From assembly GCA_963816955.1 (NCBI GenBank), contig CAWFME010000005.1, positions 620,001 through 684,000 on the forward strand: DNA of 64,000 nt, in the 5' to 3' direction. The notes under the pieces were generated by a model, which did no database searches, had not been told where the DNA came from, and was given only the letters and a program-made list of their open reading frames with translations. This DNA is from DATFQI01 sp963816955 (GTDB lineage Bacteria; Actinomycetota; Thermoleophilia; Solirubrobacterales; Solirubrobacteraceae). Shown here piece by piece: positions 15,936-24,841 of this stretch; the stretch's first letter is position 1, and each line of letters opens with the position of its first letter. Made by a program: the position numbers and the translations under genes.

Positions 15936-17548
15936 CCGTGCATGCGGCCATCAACGTCGAGGCGGTCGTGATCTTCTCGATCGTCCTCTCGATCACCCTC
16001 GGCATCACCTACTGGGCCTCCAAGCGGGCTTCGAGCGCCGTCGGCTTCTACGCCGCCGGGCGCCAGATCACCGGCGTGCAGAACGGCCTCGCGATCTCGG
16101 GCGACTACCTGTCGGCCGCGTCGTTCCTCGGCATCGCCGGCCTGATCTACCTGTACGGCTTCGACGGGTTCCTGTACTCGATCGGGTTCCTCGTCGCGTT
16201 CCTGACGGTGATGTTCCTGCTGGCCGAGCGCATGCGCAACGCGGGCAAGTACACGATCGCCGACGTGCTGGCCTTCCGGCTGCGCGAGCGGCCGGCGCGG
16301 ACCGCGGCGGCGCTCGGCACGCTGGCCGTCGTCGCCTTCTACCTGATCGCGCAGATGGTCGGCGCGGGTGTCCTGATCCAGGCGCTCGTCGGCATCGACT
16401 TCTCGCTCGCCGTGATCCTCACCGGCGCCTTCATGCTCTGCTACGTCGTCTTCGGCGGCATGGTCGCCACGACGTGGGTGCAGATCATCAAGGCCGTGCT
16501 GCTGATGACCGGCATCCTCGTGATGTCGATCTTCGTGTTGTCCAAGGTCGGCGGCAGCCCGATCGAGCTGTTCAACCGCGCGGACGCCAACAAGGGTGGC
16601 GCGGACTCGACGTTCTCGCTCGGCCCGGGCACGTTCCTGGCCTCTCCGATCGACACCGTGTCGCTCGGCCTGGCGCTCGTGCTGGGCACGGCCGGCCTGC
16701 CGCACATCCTGATGCGGTTCTTCACCGTCCCGAACGCCAAGGCCGCCCGCTCGTCGGTCGTCTGGGCGATGTTCATCATCGGCTTCTTCTACCTGCTGAC
16801 GACGTTCATCGGCTTCGGCGCCCGCGCGTTCCTCGGGCCGGAGGGCGAGGAGGCCGCGGGCACCGGCGGCAACCTCGCGGCGCCGAACCTGGCGACGTTC
16901 CTGGGCGGCGGCGAGGGGACGTTCGGCGGTGACCTGTTCCTCGCGGTGATCGCGGGCGTCGCGTTCGCGACGATCCTCGCCGTGGTCGCCGGCCTCGTGC
17001 TGTCGGCGTCGGCCGCCGTGTCGCACGACATCTGGTCGAACATCGTGCGCAAGGGGAAGGAGTCCGACCACGAGGAGGTCGTGGTCGCGCGCATCGCGGC
17101 GATCTCGATCGGCGTGATCGCGATCATCATCGCCGTGATCGGCGGCGCCGGCCTGAACGTGTCGTTCATGGTCGGGCTCGCGTTCGCGGTCGCCGCGAGC
17201 GCGAACTTCCCCGCGCTGCTGCTCGCCCTCACCTGGCGGCGGTTCAACACGACGGGCGCGGTGACGGGCGTCCTGTTCGGCGTGGTCAGCGCGATCGTCC
17301 TGGTGATCGTCTCGCCGAAGGTCTGGCCCGGCGCGGACTCCGACACCGGCTCGCCGGTCGGGTGGACGCTGGCGAACCCGGGGATCGTCTCCATCCCGCT
17401 CGGGTTCATCGGCTGCTATCTCGGCACCGTGCTCTCCAAGGAGCGCGGGGCGGAGCGCACCTACCACGAGCTCTTTGTCAGGTCCGAGACCGGGCTGGGC
17501 GCGGAGCAGTCGGTCGGCGAGGAGCGGGAACTCGTCGAGGCGCGATAG
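15932..17548 (+). CDS. actP: Cation/acetate symporter
   Basis: Sodium:solute symporter-family permease for acetate and related short monocarboxylates. It is 538 residues with about 13 membrane helices. Recognisable blocks are FYAAGRQITGVQNGLAISGD, YLSAASFLGIAGLIY, YTIADVLAFRLRERP, AFMLCYVVFGGMVATTWVQI and GTAGLPHILMRFFTVPNAKA. It overlaps the DUF485 partner by 4 bases, and acs follows after a 73-base gap containing a stable hairpin. The order DUF485-actP-acs ties acetate uptake to its activation. Confidence 0.95.
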   Translation: MTVHAAINVEAVVIFSIVLSITLGITYWASKRASSAVGFYAAGRQITGVQNGLAISGDYLSAASFLGIAGLIYLYGFDGFLYSIGFLVAFLTVMFLLAERMRNAGKYTIADVLAFRLRERPARTAAALGTLAVVAFYLIAQMVGAGVLIQALVGIDFSLAVILTGAFMLCYVVFGGMVATTWVQIIKAVLLMTGILVMSIFVLSKVGGSPIELFNRADANKGGADSTFSLGPGTFLASPIDTVSLGLALVLGTAGLPHILMRFFTVPNAKAARSSVVWAMFIIGFFYLLTTFIGFGARAFLGPEGEEAAGTGGNLAAPNLATFLGGGEGTFGGDLFLAVIAGVAFATILAVVAGLVLSASAAVSHDIWSNIVRKGKESDHEEVVVARIAAISIGVIAIIIAVIGGAGLNVSFMVGLAFAVAASANFPALLLALTWRRFNTTGAVTGVLFGVVSAIVLVIVSPKVWPGADSDTGSPVGWTLANPGIVSIPLGFIGCYLGTVLSKERGAERTYHELFVRSETGLGAEQSVGEERELVEAR

Positions 17549-17557
17549 GCGCGACAA

Positions 17558-17595
17558 TGCATCCGGGCCGGCGCCCGCGCCGGCCCGGGGGTGCA
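17558..17595 (+). terminator. Stable hairpin between actP and acs
   Basis: GGGCCGGCG pairs with CGCCGGCCC around a 4-base loop, and the outer TGCA/TGCA arms extend the stem with a small bulge. It lies 9 bases after actP and 26 bases before acs, so it may partly terminate transcription or stabilise processed mRNA. Confidence 0.55.
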
Positions 17596-17621
17596 TCGAA
17601 ACCAGCGCGGAGGAGAACGCC

Positions 17622-19595
17622 ATGGCAGACGGAGCGACGCTCGAATCCCAGATCGAGGAGCTGCTCGACCAGGAGACCTTCGAGCCGCCGGAGGAGTTCG
17701 CCTCCAACGCGGTCGTCACCGACGACCTGTACGAGCAGGCCGAGAAGGACCCGGAGGGCTTCTGGGCCGAGCAGGCCGAGCAGCTGCACTGGTTCGAGAA
17801 GTGGGACACGGTGCTCGACTGGTCCGACCCGCCGAACGCGAAGTGGTTCGTGGGCGGCAAGCTCAACGTCGCCTACAACTGCGTCGACCGCCACGTCGAG
17901 GCCGGCAACGGCGACCGCGTCGCGTTCCACTGGCGCGGCGAGGAGGGCGAGGAGCTCGACGTCACCTACGCCGATCTCCACCGTCACGTCCAGGCCTTCG
18001 CGAACGCGCTCAAGGACAACGGCATCGGCAAGGGCGACGTCGTCGGGATCTTCCTGCCGATGATCCCCGAGGTCGCCGTCGCGATGCTCGCGTGCGCGCG
18101 CATCGGGGCGATCCACAACGTCGTCTTCGGCGGCTTCTCGGTCGAGTCGGTCAAGGAGCGCATGGAGGTCTCGGAGGCGAAGGCGCTCGTGACCGTCGAC
18201 GGCGCCCGCCGCAAGGGCAAGACCGCGGCGATCAAGGAGCAGGTCGACGAGGTCATGGGCGAGGTGAAGTCGATCGAGAAGATCTTCGTCGTCAAGCGCG
18301 CGGACAACGACGCGCCGATGACCGAGGGCCGCGACCTCTGGTACCACGAGGCGTGCGAGGCCGCGGACGACGAGTGCGAGGCCGAGCCGCTGGACGCCGA
18401 GCACCCGCTCTACATCCTCTACTCGTCGGGCTCGACGGCCAAGCCGAAGGGCATCCTGCACACGACCGGCGGCTACCTGACCGGGGTCGCCTACACGCAC
18501 CGCGTCGTGTTCGACCTCAAGCCCGAGGAGGACGTCTACTGGTGCTCGGCCGACGTCGGCTGGGTCACCGGGCACTCCTACATCGTCTACGGGCCGCTGG
18601 CCAACGGCTGCACCTCGGTCATGTACGAGGGCGCGCCCGACTACCCGGACAAGGACGTCTGGTGGTCGCTCGTGGACCGCTACGACGTCACGATCTTCTA
18701 CACGGCGCCGACCGCGATACGCGCGTGCATCAAGTGGGGCGCCGAGTACCCGGAGAAGCACGACCTCTCCTCGCTGCGCTTGCTGGGAACGGTCGGCGAG
18801 CCGATCAACCCGAAGGCCTGGCTCTGGTACCACAAGGTGATCGGCGGCGAGCGCTGCCCGATCGTCGACACGTGGTGGCAGACGGAGACCGGCCACATCA
18901 TGATCACCACGCTGCCGGGCCTGCAGCCGACCAAGCCGGGCTCCGCCGGCAAGCCGCTGCCGGGCATCGCCGCCCAGGTCGTCCAGGAGGAGGACGGTGA
19001 GGACGCCGGCACCGAGCAGGGCCTGCTCACGCTGCGGAAGCCGTGGCCCGGGATGCTGCGCACCCTCTACAAGGACGACGACCGCTTCGTCGAGACCTAC
19101 TGGGACAAGTTCGGCCGCGACGTGTACTTCGTCGGCGACGCCGCGCGCAAGGACGAGGACGGCTACTTCTGGATCATCGGGCGCGTCGACGACGTCATCA
19201 ACGTCTCGGGCCACCGGCTCTCGACCGCCGAGGTGGAGTCCGCGCTCGTCTCCCACGAGAAGGTCGCGGAGTCGGCCGTGATCGGCCAGCAGGACGAGGA
19301 CACCGGCCAGTCGATCACCGCGTTCGTGACGCTCTCGGGCAACCAGGAGGGCGACGACGAGATGGTCACGGAGCTGCGCGAGCACGTCGCGAAGCGGATC
19401 GGCAAGCTCGCGCGGCCCAAGCGGATCGTCTGGGCCGACGACCTGCCCAAGACCCGCTCGGGCAAGATCATGCGGCGCCTGCTGCGCGACATCGCCGAGG
19501 GCAAGGAGCTCGGCGACGTCACGACGCTGCGCGACCCGGACGTGATGTCGCAGCTGGAGGAGAAGGTCAAGGAGCGCCAGAGCGAGGAGGAGTGA
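17622..19595 (+). CDS. acs: Acetate-CoA ligase
   Basis: Converts acetate, ATP and CoA to acetyl-CoA through acetyl-AMP. It is 657 residues, the normal Acs length. N-terminal Acs blocks HWFEKWDTVLDWSDPPNAKW, the P-loop YSSGSTAKPKGILHTTGG, the acetyl-pocket Trp in DTWWQTETGH, the hinge GRVDDVINVSGHRLSTAEVE and the catalytic, acetylation-prone Lys in PKTRSGKIMRRLLR are all intact. ATG 17622 is chosen because it follows GCGGAGGAG; the longer open frame upstream runs through the hairpin. It is the third gene of the acetate cluster. Lys acetylation control is known for the family, not shown here. Confidence 0.97.
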   Translation: MADGATLESQIEELLDQETFEPPEEFASNAVVTDDLYEQAEKDPEGFWAEQAEQLHWFEKWDTVLDWSDPPNAKWFVGGKLNVAYNCVDRHVEAGNGDRVAFHWRGEEGEELDVTYADLHRHVQAFANALKDNGIGKGDVVGIFLPMIPEVAVAMLACARIGAIHNVVFGGFSVESVKERMEVSEAKALVTVDGARRKGKTAAIKEQVDEVMGEVKSIEKIFVVKRADNDAPMTEGRDLWYHEACEAADDECEAEPLDAEHPLYILYSSGSTAKPKGILHTTGGYLTGVAYTHRVVFDLKPEEDVYWCSADVGWVTGHSYIVYGPLANGCTSVMYEGAPDYPDKDVWWSLVDRYDVTIFYTAPTAIRACIKWGAEYPEKHDLSSLRLLGTVGEPINPKAWLWYHKVIGGERCPIVDTWWQTETGHIMITTLPGLQPTKPGSAGKPLPGIAAQVVQEEDGEDAGTEQGLLTLRKPWPGMLRTLYKDDDRFVETYWDKFGRDVYFVGDAARKDEDGYFWIIGRVDDVINVSGHRLSTAEVESALVSHEKVAESAVIGQQDEDTGQSITAFVTLSGNQEGDDEMVTELREHVAKRIGKLARPKRIVWADDLPKTRSGKIMRRLLRDIAEGKELGDVTTLRDPDVMSQLEEKVKERQSEEE

Positions 19596-19597
19596 CG

Positions 19598-21178
19598 ATG
19601 AGCACCGGCACCCGCGCGAGCTCCTACGAGGAGGCGGTCGCCCAGCACGAGTGGCACGTCCCCGAGCGCTACAACATCGCCGAGGACGTCTGCTTCAAGC
19701 ACCCGGCGGACAAGCTCGCGATGATCCACGAGGACTTCGAGGGCAACGTGCGCGAGGTCCGCTGGGGCGAGCTGCAGGAGAACGCCAACCGCTTCGCCAA
19801 CGTGCTGCGCGCCCACGGGGTCGAGCGCGGCGACCGCGTGGCGATGCTGCTGCCGCCGACCCCGGAGACGGCGGCTGCGTTCTTCGGCACCTACCGCTGC
19901 GGGGCGATCCTGCTGTCGATGTCGGTGCTCTACGGCGACGACGGCATCCGCCACCGCGTCAACGACTCCCAGGCCAAGGTGCTGGTGACGAACGCGGCCA
20001 ACAAGGACCGGGTCGATCCCTCGCTGGTCGATCACGTCCTGTTGCTCGACGGCGAGCTGCTGGCGGGCGGGGAGCCGGAGTTCGAGGCCGTCGACACCGC
20101 CGCCGACGACCCCGCGCAGCTCTACTACTCCTCGGGCACGACCGGCCTCGCCAAGGGGATCGTGCACGCGCACCGCTACCTGCTCGCGCACGAGGAGTTC
20201 GTCTACTGCCACGACGTGCATGAGGGCGAGCTCTTCCACGGGATGGGCGAGTGGGCGTGGGCGGCGGGCATCGCGCCGCTGCTCGGGCCGTGGCGGCTCG
20301 GCGCGGTGCAGTTCGTCTACCAGCGCAAGGGCGGCTTCGACCCGCACAAGCAGCTCGACGCGCTCGCACGCCACGAGGTCACGAACGTCTTCACGACCCC
20401 GACGGCGCTGCGCTCGATGATGTCGATCTCCGACGCCGGCGAGCGCTACCCGCAGAAGTTCCGGATCGTCTGCTGCGCGGGCGAGCCGCTGAACCCGGAG
20501 GCGATCCGCTGGTTCCGCGAGCAGTACGGGATCACCGTGCTCGACTACTACGGGCTCACCGAGTCCTATCCGCTCGTCGCGAACTACCCGTTCATGGACG
20601 TCCGCGAGGGCTCGATGGGGCGCCCGATGCCCGGCTGGGACGTGCAGATCCTCGACGAGGACGAGCAGCCACTGCCGCAGGGCGAGCGCGGCGAGATCTG
20701 CCTGCGCGCGCGCTCGAACCCGCACTATCCGCTCGGCTACTGGCGCAACGACGAGGCCTCGGAGGAGACCTTCGGCGGCGAGTGGTTCCACACCAAGGAC
20801 GCCGCCTCGATGGATGCGGACGGCTACGTCTGGTACGAGGGCCGCGCCGACGACGTGATCATCGCGGCGGGCTACCGGATCGGCCCGTTCGAGGTCGAGT
20901 CGGCCTGCCTCGAGCACCCCGCCGTGGCGGAGGCGGCGGCCGTCGCCTCGCCCGACGAGCGCCGCGGCAGCGTGGTCAAGGCGTTCATCGTCCTCGCGTC
21001 GGGCCACGAGGGCTCGGACGAGCTCGTCAAGGAGATCCAGTCGCACGTGCGCGACCGCCTGTCGGCGTACGCATACCCGCGCAAGGTCGAGTTCGTCGAC
21101 GAGCTGCCGAAGACCCTGACGGGCAAGATCCGCCGGATCGAGCTGCGCCAGGCGGAGCTGGAGGCGGCGAAGCGGTAG
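19598..21178 (+). CDS. AMP-forming acyl-CoA synthetase (medium/short chain)
   Basis: A 526-residue adenylate-forming ligase activating a carboxylic acid to its CoA thioester. It shows YYSSGTTGLAKGIVHAH, the motif DYYGLTESYPLVAN, the hinge GRADDVIIAAGYRIGPFEVE and the catalytic Lys in PKTLTGKIRRIELRQ. It is shorter than Acs and lacks the Acs acetate-pocket Trp motif; the pattern fits medium-chain or branched acyl-CoA synthetases (AcsM-like). ATG 19598 lies 3 bases after the acs stop, with GAGGAGG inside the acs end as ribosome binding site. Tight coupling suggests both handle carboxylates imported by ActP. Confidence 0.9.
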   Translation: MSTGTRASSYEEAVAQHEWHVPERYNIAEDVCFKHPADKLAMIHEDFEGNVREVRWGELQENANRFANVLRAHGVERGDRVAMLLPPTPETAAAFFGTYRCGAILLSMSVLYGDDGIRHRVNDSQAKVLVTNAANKDRVDPSLVDHVLLLDGELLAGGEPEFEAVDTAADDPAQLYYSSGTTGLAKGIVHAHRYLLAHEEFVYCHDVHEGELFHGMGEWAWAAGIAPLLGPWRLGAVQFVYQRKGGFDPHKQLDALARHEVTNVFTTPTALRSMMSISDAGERYPQKFRIVCCAGEPLNPEAIRWFREQYGITVLDYYGLTESYPLVANYPFMDVREGSMGRPMPGWDVQILDEDEQPLPQGERGEICLRARSNPHYPLGYWRNDEASEETFGGEWFHTKDAASMDADGYVWYEGRADDVIIAAGYRIGPFEVESACLEHPAVAEAAAVASPDERRGSVVKAFIVLASGHEGSDELVKEIQSHVRDRLSAYAYPRKVEFVDELPKTLTGKIRRIELRQAELEAAKR

Positions 21179-21244
21179 CGCGGATGTGACCGGCTTCCCG
21201 CCCGGTGCGGTGCGGTTGATCGGCCGCTTATCGGTCTTGCCAGA

Positions 21245-23686
21245 ATGGGGGCGGTGAGCGTCGCCGCCGCCAGCGCGCCCGTGGGCACGCCGAAGGAGCG
21301 CGGGCCCGCCGCGCTGCTCCCGGTGTGGGCGGCGCGGCTCGCGGGCTTCGCCGCGCTCGCCTGCCTGGGCGTCACGCAGTGGCAGCGGATGATCGAGGGC
21401 GTCCCCGCCGCGCGCCCGCTGCTGTGGGTGCTGCTGGCCGTGCTGGCCGCCGGCGCCGTGGTCGCGTGCGAGCGGCTGCCGGAGCGCGTGCGGTCCTACG
21501 CGATGATCGGCGCGGCGCTCGCGGGCGTGCTCGCCGCCTACCTGGCGGCCGGGTTCGAGCTCGGGCTGCTGCGCCCGCGCCGGCTCGACGAGCTCGGCTC
21601 GGGCATCGTGAGCGGCGCGCAGGCGCTGAGCACGGTCCGCCTGCCCTACGAGGGCGCGGACCCGTGGCCGGCGCTGGTGCTGCAGCTGCTCGGCTCCGAG
21701 CTGGTGATGATGGCCGGTCTGCTCGCGCTGTGGCCGCGCGGCGACGGCGGCCGCGGCTACCCGTTCCTGTCGCTCGCCTCGCTGCTCGTGCTCACCGCGT
21801 CGCCCGTGGTCTCGATGGGCGGGACGCGCCCGCTGCTGCTCGGCATGGCGCTGACCGTGCTGACGGTCTGCTTCCTGTGGCTCGAGCGGCTGCCGCTGCG
21901 GCCCGGCCTCGGCGTGGCGGCGCTGATCGGGCTCGCGCTGGCGGGCGCGCTCCCGATCAGCGCGGCGGCGGATCGCGGCGAGCCGTGGTTCGACTACCAG
22001 GCCTTCGCGGAGGGCCTCGGGCCCAAGGACCCGGTCCGCTTCGACTGGGGGCACGGCGACTACGGGCCGATCAGCTGGAGCCGCTCGGGCGCCGAGGTCG
22101 TGCGGGTCAAGGCGCAGCGGCCGTCCTACTGGAAGGTCCGCACGCTCGACGAGTTCGACGGCAACGGCTGGGGCACGGGCGGCTTCGACCGCGAGAGCGA
22201 GGACCCGGAGCTCGACATGCCGGCGAACTGGCGCCAGCAGACGCGCTTCCAGGACCGCATCCAGGTCTCCGTCCAGCGCATGCGCGGCTCCGACGTGGTC
22301 GGCGCCGGCACGACCGTCGCGATCGAGGACGAGAGCCGCCGGATCGAGCCCGGCGTCTCGCCCGGGCAGTGGCAGTCGGTCGGCGACCTGCGCACGGGCG
22401 ACTCCTACGCCGCCCGCGTCTACGTCCCCAAGCCGACGACCGACCAGCTCGCCGCGGTGCAGCCGGAGCCCACCACCGAGCACGCGGAGGACCTGCGGGT
22501 GCGCGTGCACCTGCGCGACCTCTCGCCGGCCGAGGTCGACGCGCTGCCGTCCGACGTCCCGCGCAGCGCGATCGACGGCAGCCCGCCGGACAGCGCGACG
22601 ATCGCGTTCCCGCCCTTCGGCCTCGAGGGCGGCGTGCCGGCGGCGGACTACCGCAGCTACGGCCAGGAGGGCGACGGCAGGACCGCGCTGCGGATCTCCG
22701 ACCTCTCGCGCACCTACGCGCTGGCCCAGCGGCTGAAGGCGGGCGCCGCGACGCCCTACGACTACGCGCTGGCGATCAACGATTACCTGCGCGAGGGCTT
22801 CCGCTACACGGAGAAGCCGCCGGCGCCCGCGCTCGGCGTCGAGCCGATCGAGTCCTTCCTGCTGGACACCAAGGCGGGCTACTGCCAGCACTTCTCGGCC
22901 GGCATGGCGCTGCTGCTGCGGATGGGCGGCGTGCCCGCCCGGGTCGCGACGGGCTTCTCGCCCGGCGGCTACTCCAAGCGCAAGCAGGCCTGGATCGTGC
23001 GCGACACCGACGCCCACTCGTGGGTCGAGGCGTGGTTCGACGACTACGGCTGGATCACGCTGGACCCGACGCCGTCCGACACGCCCGCGCGCTCGCAGAT
23101 CGCCTCGATCGCGGCGCCGACCGCCGCCGAGCAGTCCGCCGACAACGCGGCAGGCGACCCGAACGCCGCCGGGAACACCCCGGCCGACCGGCGCGCCGCC
23201 GGCTCGCGCGAGGAGCTGTTCAACTCGCTCCGCGGGGGCGGCGGGACGGCGACCGAGGACGACGGCGCCGCCGGGGGCTCCGGCGTGCCGCTGTGGCCGC
23301 TGATCCCCGCCGCGCTGCTGCTCTCGGCCGGCGGCGCGCTGTGGTTCGCGCGCCGCCGCCGCGGGCGCCCCGGCGATCCGCTGGAGCGGGCGATCTGGGA
23401 GCTCGAGACCGCGCTGCGGCGGTCGGGCCGCCCGACCCCGGCGGGCATGACGCTGCGCCAGCTCGAGCGCCGGCTCGGCCTCTCGGGCGAGGCCGCGGCC
23501 TACCTGCGCGCGGTCAGCGCCGCGCGCTACGCGCCGCGCCCGGTCCCGCCGACGGCCGACCAGCGCCGCGCGCTGCGCCGCGAGCTCGCCTCCGGCCAAG
23601 GGTTCGCCGGCCGCGTGCGCACGTTCTGGGCGCTGCCTCCTAGACCCACTGGACGAGCTGGACCACGACGCCGCACGGGTCGGTGA
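21245..23686 (+). CDS. Transglutaminase-like membrane protein (DUF3488/TgpA type)
   Basis: An 813-residue membrane-anchored protease/transglutaminase-fold protein. The N-terminal 250 residues hold about seven membrane helices (for example RPLLWVLLAVLAAGAVVACE and LLLGMALTVLTVCFLWL). An extracytoplasmic domain carries the triad Cys in AGYCQHFSAGMALLLRMGG, His in DTDAHSWVEAWF and Asp in GWITLDPTPSD. A last helix (PLWPLIPAALLLSAGGALWF) precedes a cytoplasmic DUF4129-like tail (RQLERRLGLSGEAAAYLRAV). The start could be GTG 21254, which has a CAGAAT box 7 bases upstream. The 3' end overlaps the convergent VOC gene by 47 bases. The family often stands next to MoxR/DUF58 genes; those are absent here. 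Confidence 0.88.
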   Translation: MGAVSVAAASAPVGTPKERGPAALLPVWAARLAGFAALACLGVTQWQRMIEGVPAARPLLWVLLAVLAAGAVVACERLPERVRSYAMIGAALAGVLAAYLAAGFELGLLRPRRLDELGSGIVSGAQALSTVRLPYEGADPWPALVLQLLGSELVMMAGLLALWPRGDGGRGYPFLSLASLLVLTASPVVSMGGTRPLLLGMALTVLTVCFLWLERLPLRPGLGVAALIGLALAGALPISAAADRGEPWFDYQAFAEGLGPKDPVRFDWGHGDYGPISWSRSGAEVVRVKAQRPSYWKVRTLDEFDGNGWGTGGFDRESEDPELDMPANWRQQTRFQDRIQVSVQRMRGSDVVGAGTTVAIEDESRRIEPGVSPGQWQSVGDLRTGDSYAARVYVPKPTTDQLAAVQPEPTTEHAEDLRVRVHLRDLSPAEVDALPSDVPRSAIDGSPPDSATIAFPPFGLEGGVPAADYRSYGQEGDGRTALRISDLSRTYALAQRLKAGAATPYDYALAINDYLREGFRYTEKPPAPALGVEPIESFLLDTKAGYCQHFSAGMALLLRMGGVPARVATGFSPGGYSKRKQAWIVRDTDAHSWVEAWFDDYGWITLDPTPSDTPARSQIASIAAPTAAEQSADNAAGDPNAAGNTPADRRAAGSREELFNSLRGGGGTATEDDGAAGGSGVPLWPLIPAALLLSAGGALWFARRRRGRPGDPLERAIWELETALRRSGRPTPAGMTLRQLERRLGLSGEAAAYLRAVSAARYAPRPVPPTADQRRALRRELASGQGFAGRVRTFWALPPRPTGRAGPRRRTGR

Positions 23687-24017
23687 TCTGGAAGTAGCGC
23701 TCGCCCCACGGCTCCGTCTGGAGCGGAGTCGTGATCGCGACGCCCTCCCGGACGAGCCGATCGTGCTCCGCGTCGACGTCGTCGACGACGAAGGCCACGA
23801 GCAGGCCGTCTGCCCGGTGGCCGGCGAGCGCCGGCGGCTTGAACGTCTCGAGACCCGTGCGCAGGTAGACGAGGTTGAAGCCGGCGTCCGGCCGCGAGAG
23901 CGACACGAAGCCGTCGGCCTCCATCTCGCGCGTGAACCCGAGGTGCTCGGTCGCGAACGCGGCCGAGGCCTCGGGGTCGTCGACGTTGAGCGACAGAGCG
24001 GAAGCGGTGATCTGCAT
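23640..24017 (-). CDS. VOC (glyoxalase/bleomycin-resistance) family protein
   Basis: A 125-residue metal-binding vicinal-oxygen-chelate fold protein. Two beta-alpha-beta modules are visible: ALSLNVDDPEASAAFATEHL then LLVAFVVDDVDAEHDRLVRE, with ITTPLQTEPWGERYFQITDP and the closing Glu-free strand GVVVQLVQWV. Likely metal ligands include the His in ATEHLGF. Function may be isomerase, dioxygenase or resistance protein; it cannot be fixed. It is divergent from a TetR regulator gene, which probably controls it. ATG 24017 lies 7 bases from a TACAAT -10 box. Confidence 0.85.
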   Translation of the reverse strand: MQITASALSLNVDDPEASAAFATEHLGFTREMEADGFVSLSRPDAGFNLVYLRTGLETFKPPALAGHRADGLLVAFVVDDVDAEHDRLVREGVAITTPLQTEPWGERYFQITDPCGVVVQLVQWV

Positions 24018-24020
24018 TCC

Positions 24021-24031
24021 GTACATTGTAC
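24021..24031. promoter_or_regulatory. Palindrome between VOC and TetR genes, candidate TetR operator
   Basis: GTACATTGTAC is a perfect 4+3+4 inverted repeat in the 32-base space between the two start codons. It covers the VOC -10 box (TACAAT, 24025-24030 on the minus strand) and ends 5 bases from the TetR -10 box. Confidence 0.5.
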
Positions 24032-24035
24032 AGAG

Positions 24036-24041
24036 TAAGCT
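24036..24041 (+). promoter_or_regulatory. -10 box (TAAGCT) for the TetR gene
   Basis: TAAGCT lies 8 bases before ATG 24050 without a ribosome binding site, which indicates a leaderless transcript. Confidence 0.5.
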
Positions 24042-24049
24042 GCCGGCGG

Positions 24050-24805
24050 ATGGCGACATCGCGCACCAGCGGCGGGGACCCCGCCCGCACGCTCGCGCTG
24101 CTGTGGCGCGCGGAGGCGCCCAGCCGCCGCGGTCCGCGCCCGAAGCTCGATGTCGCCACGATCGTCGACGCCGCGATCGCGCTGGCCGACGAGCAGGGCC
24201 TGGAGGCGGTGACGATGCGCGCGCTCGCATCGCGGCTGCGCGTGTCGGCGATGACGCTCTACGGCTACGTGCCCGGCAAGGAGGAGCTGGTCGACCTGAT
24301 GCTCGACGCGCTGTACGCGCGCATGGACCGCGCGGCGTGGGCGGGGCAGTCGGGCTGGCGCGAGCGGGCGCGAGCGATCGCCGAGGCCAATCGCGCGCTG
24401 TACGCCGTGCATCCATGGGCGGCGGCCGTCTCCACCGCCCGGCCGCCACTCGGCCCCGGCCTGATGGAGAAGTACGAGCACGAGCTGGCCGCGTTCGACG
24501 GCGCCGGCTTGGACGACGTCGAGCGCGACGCGGCGCTCTCGTTCCTGCTCGCCTTCGTCCAGGGCGCCGCCCGTGCCGCAGCCGATGCGGCTTCGGCGCC
24601 GGGCACCGATGCCGAGTGGTGGGAGCGCGCCGGCCCGCTGCTCGCGCGCGCGACCGACCCGGCGCGCTACCCGCTCGCCGCCCGGGTCGGCGCCGCGGCG
24701 GGCGAGGCCCACGGCTCCGCGCACGACCCCGAGCACGCCTACGTGTTCGGGCTCGAGCGCGTGCTCGACGGCCTCGCCGCGCTGGTCGCGGGCGGGGCGC
24801 AGTAG
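24050..24805 (+). CDS. TetR family transcriptional regulator
   Basis: A 251-residue repressor-type regulator. The helix-turn-helix domain is at about residues 24-85: RRGPRPKLDVATIVDAAIAL, MRALASRLRVSAMTLYGYVP, GKEELVDLMLDAL. The C-terminal half is helical and resembles the TetR_C_1 ligand domain (LMEKYEHELAAFDGAGLDDV, HAYVFGLERVLDGLAAL). It most likely controls the divergent VOC gene and itself through the palindrome between them. The inducer is unknown. ATG 24050 is preferred over ATG 24026 because the -10 box lies between them. Confidence 0.9.
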   Translation: MATSRTSGGDPARTLALLWRAEAPSRRGPRPKLDVATIVDAAIALADEQGLEAVTMRALASRLRVSAMTLYGYVPGKEELVDLMLDALYARMDRAAWAGQSGWRERARAIAEANRALYAVHPWAAAVSTARPPLGPGLMEKYEHELAAFDGAGLDDVERDAALSFLLAFVQGAARAAADAASAPGTDAEWWERAGPLLARATDPARYPLAARVGAAAGEAHGSAHDPEHAYVFGLERVLDGLAALVAGGAQ

Positions 24806-24841
24806 CGCGCACGGCGCCCGGCGGAGCGCCTCGCCCGCGAG

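Noticed and set aside
19163..24736. Very long minus-strand open frame opposite acs, acyl-CoA synthetase and transglutaminase genes
   Set aside because: High-GC shadow frame; both strands cannot carry such motifs and no family features are visible.
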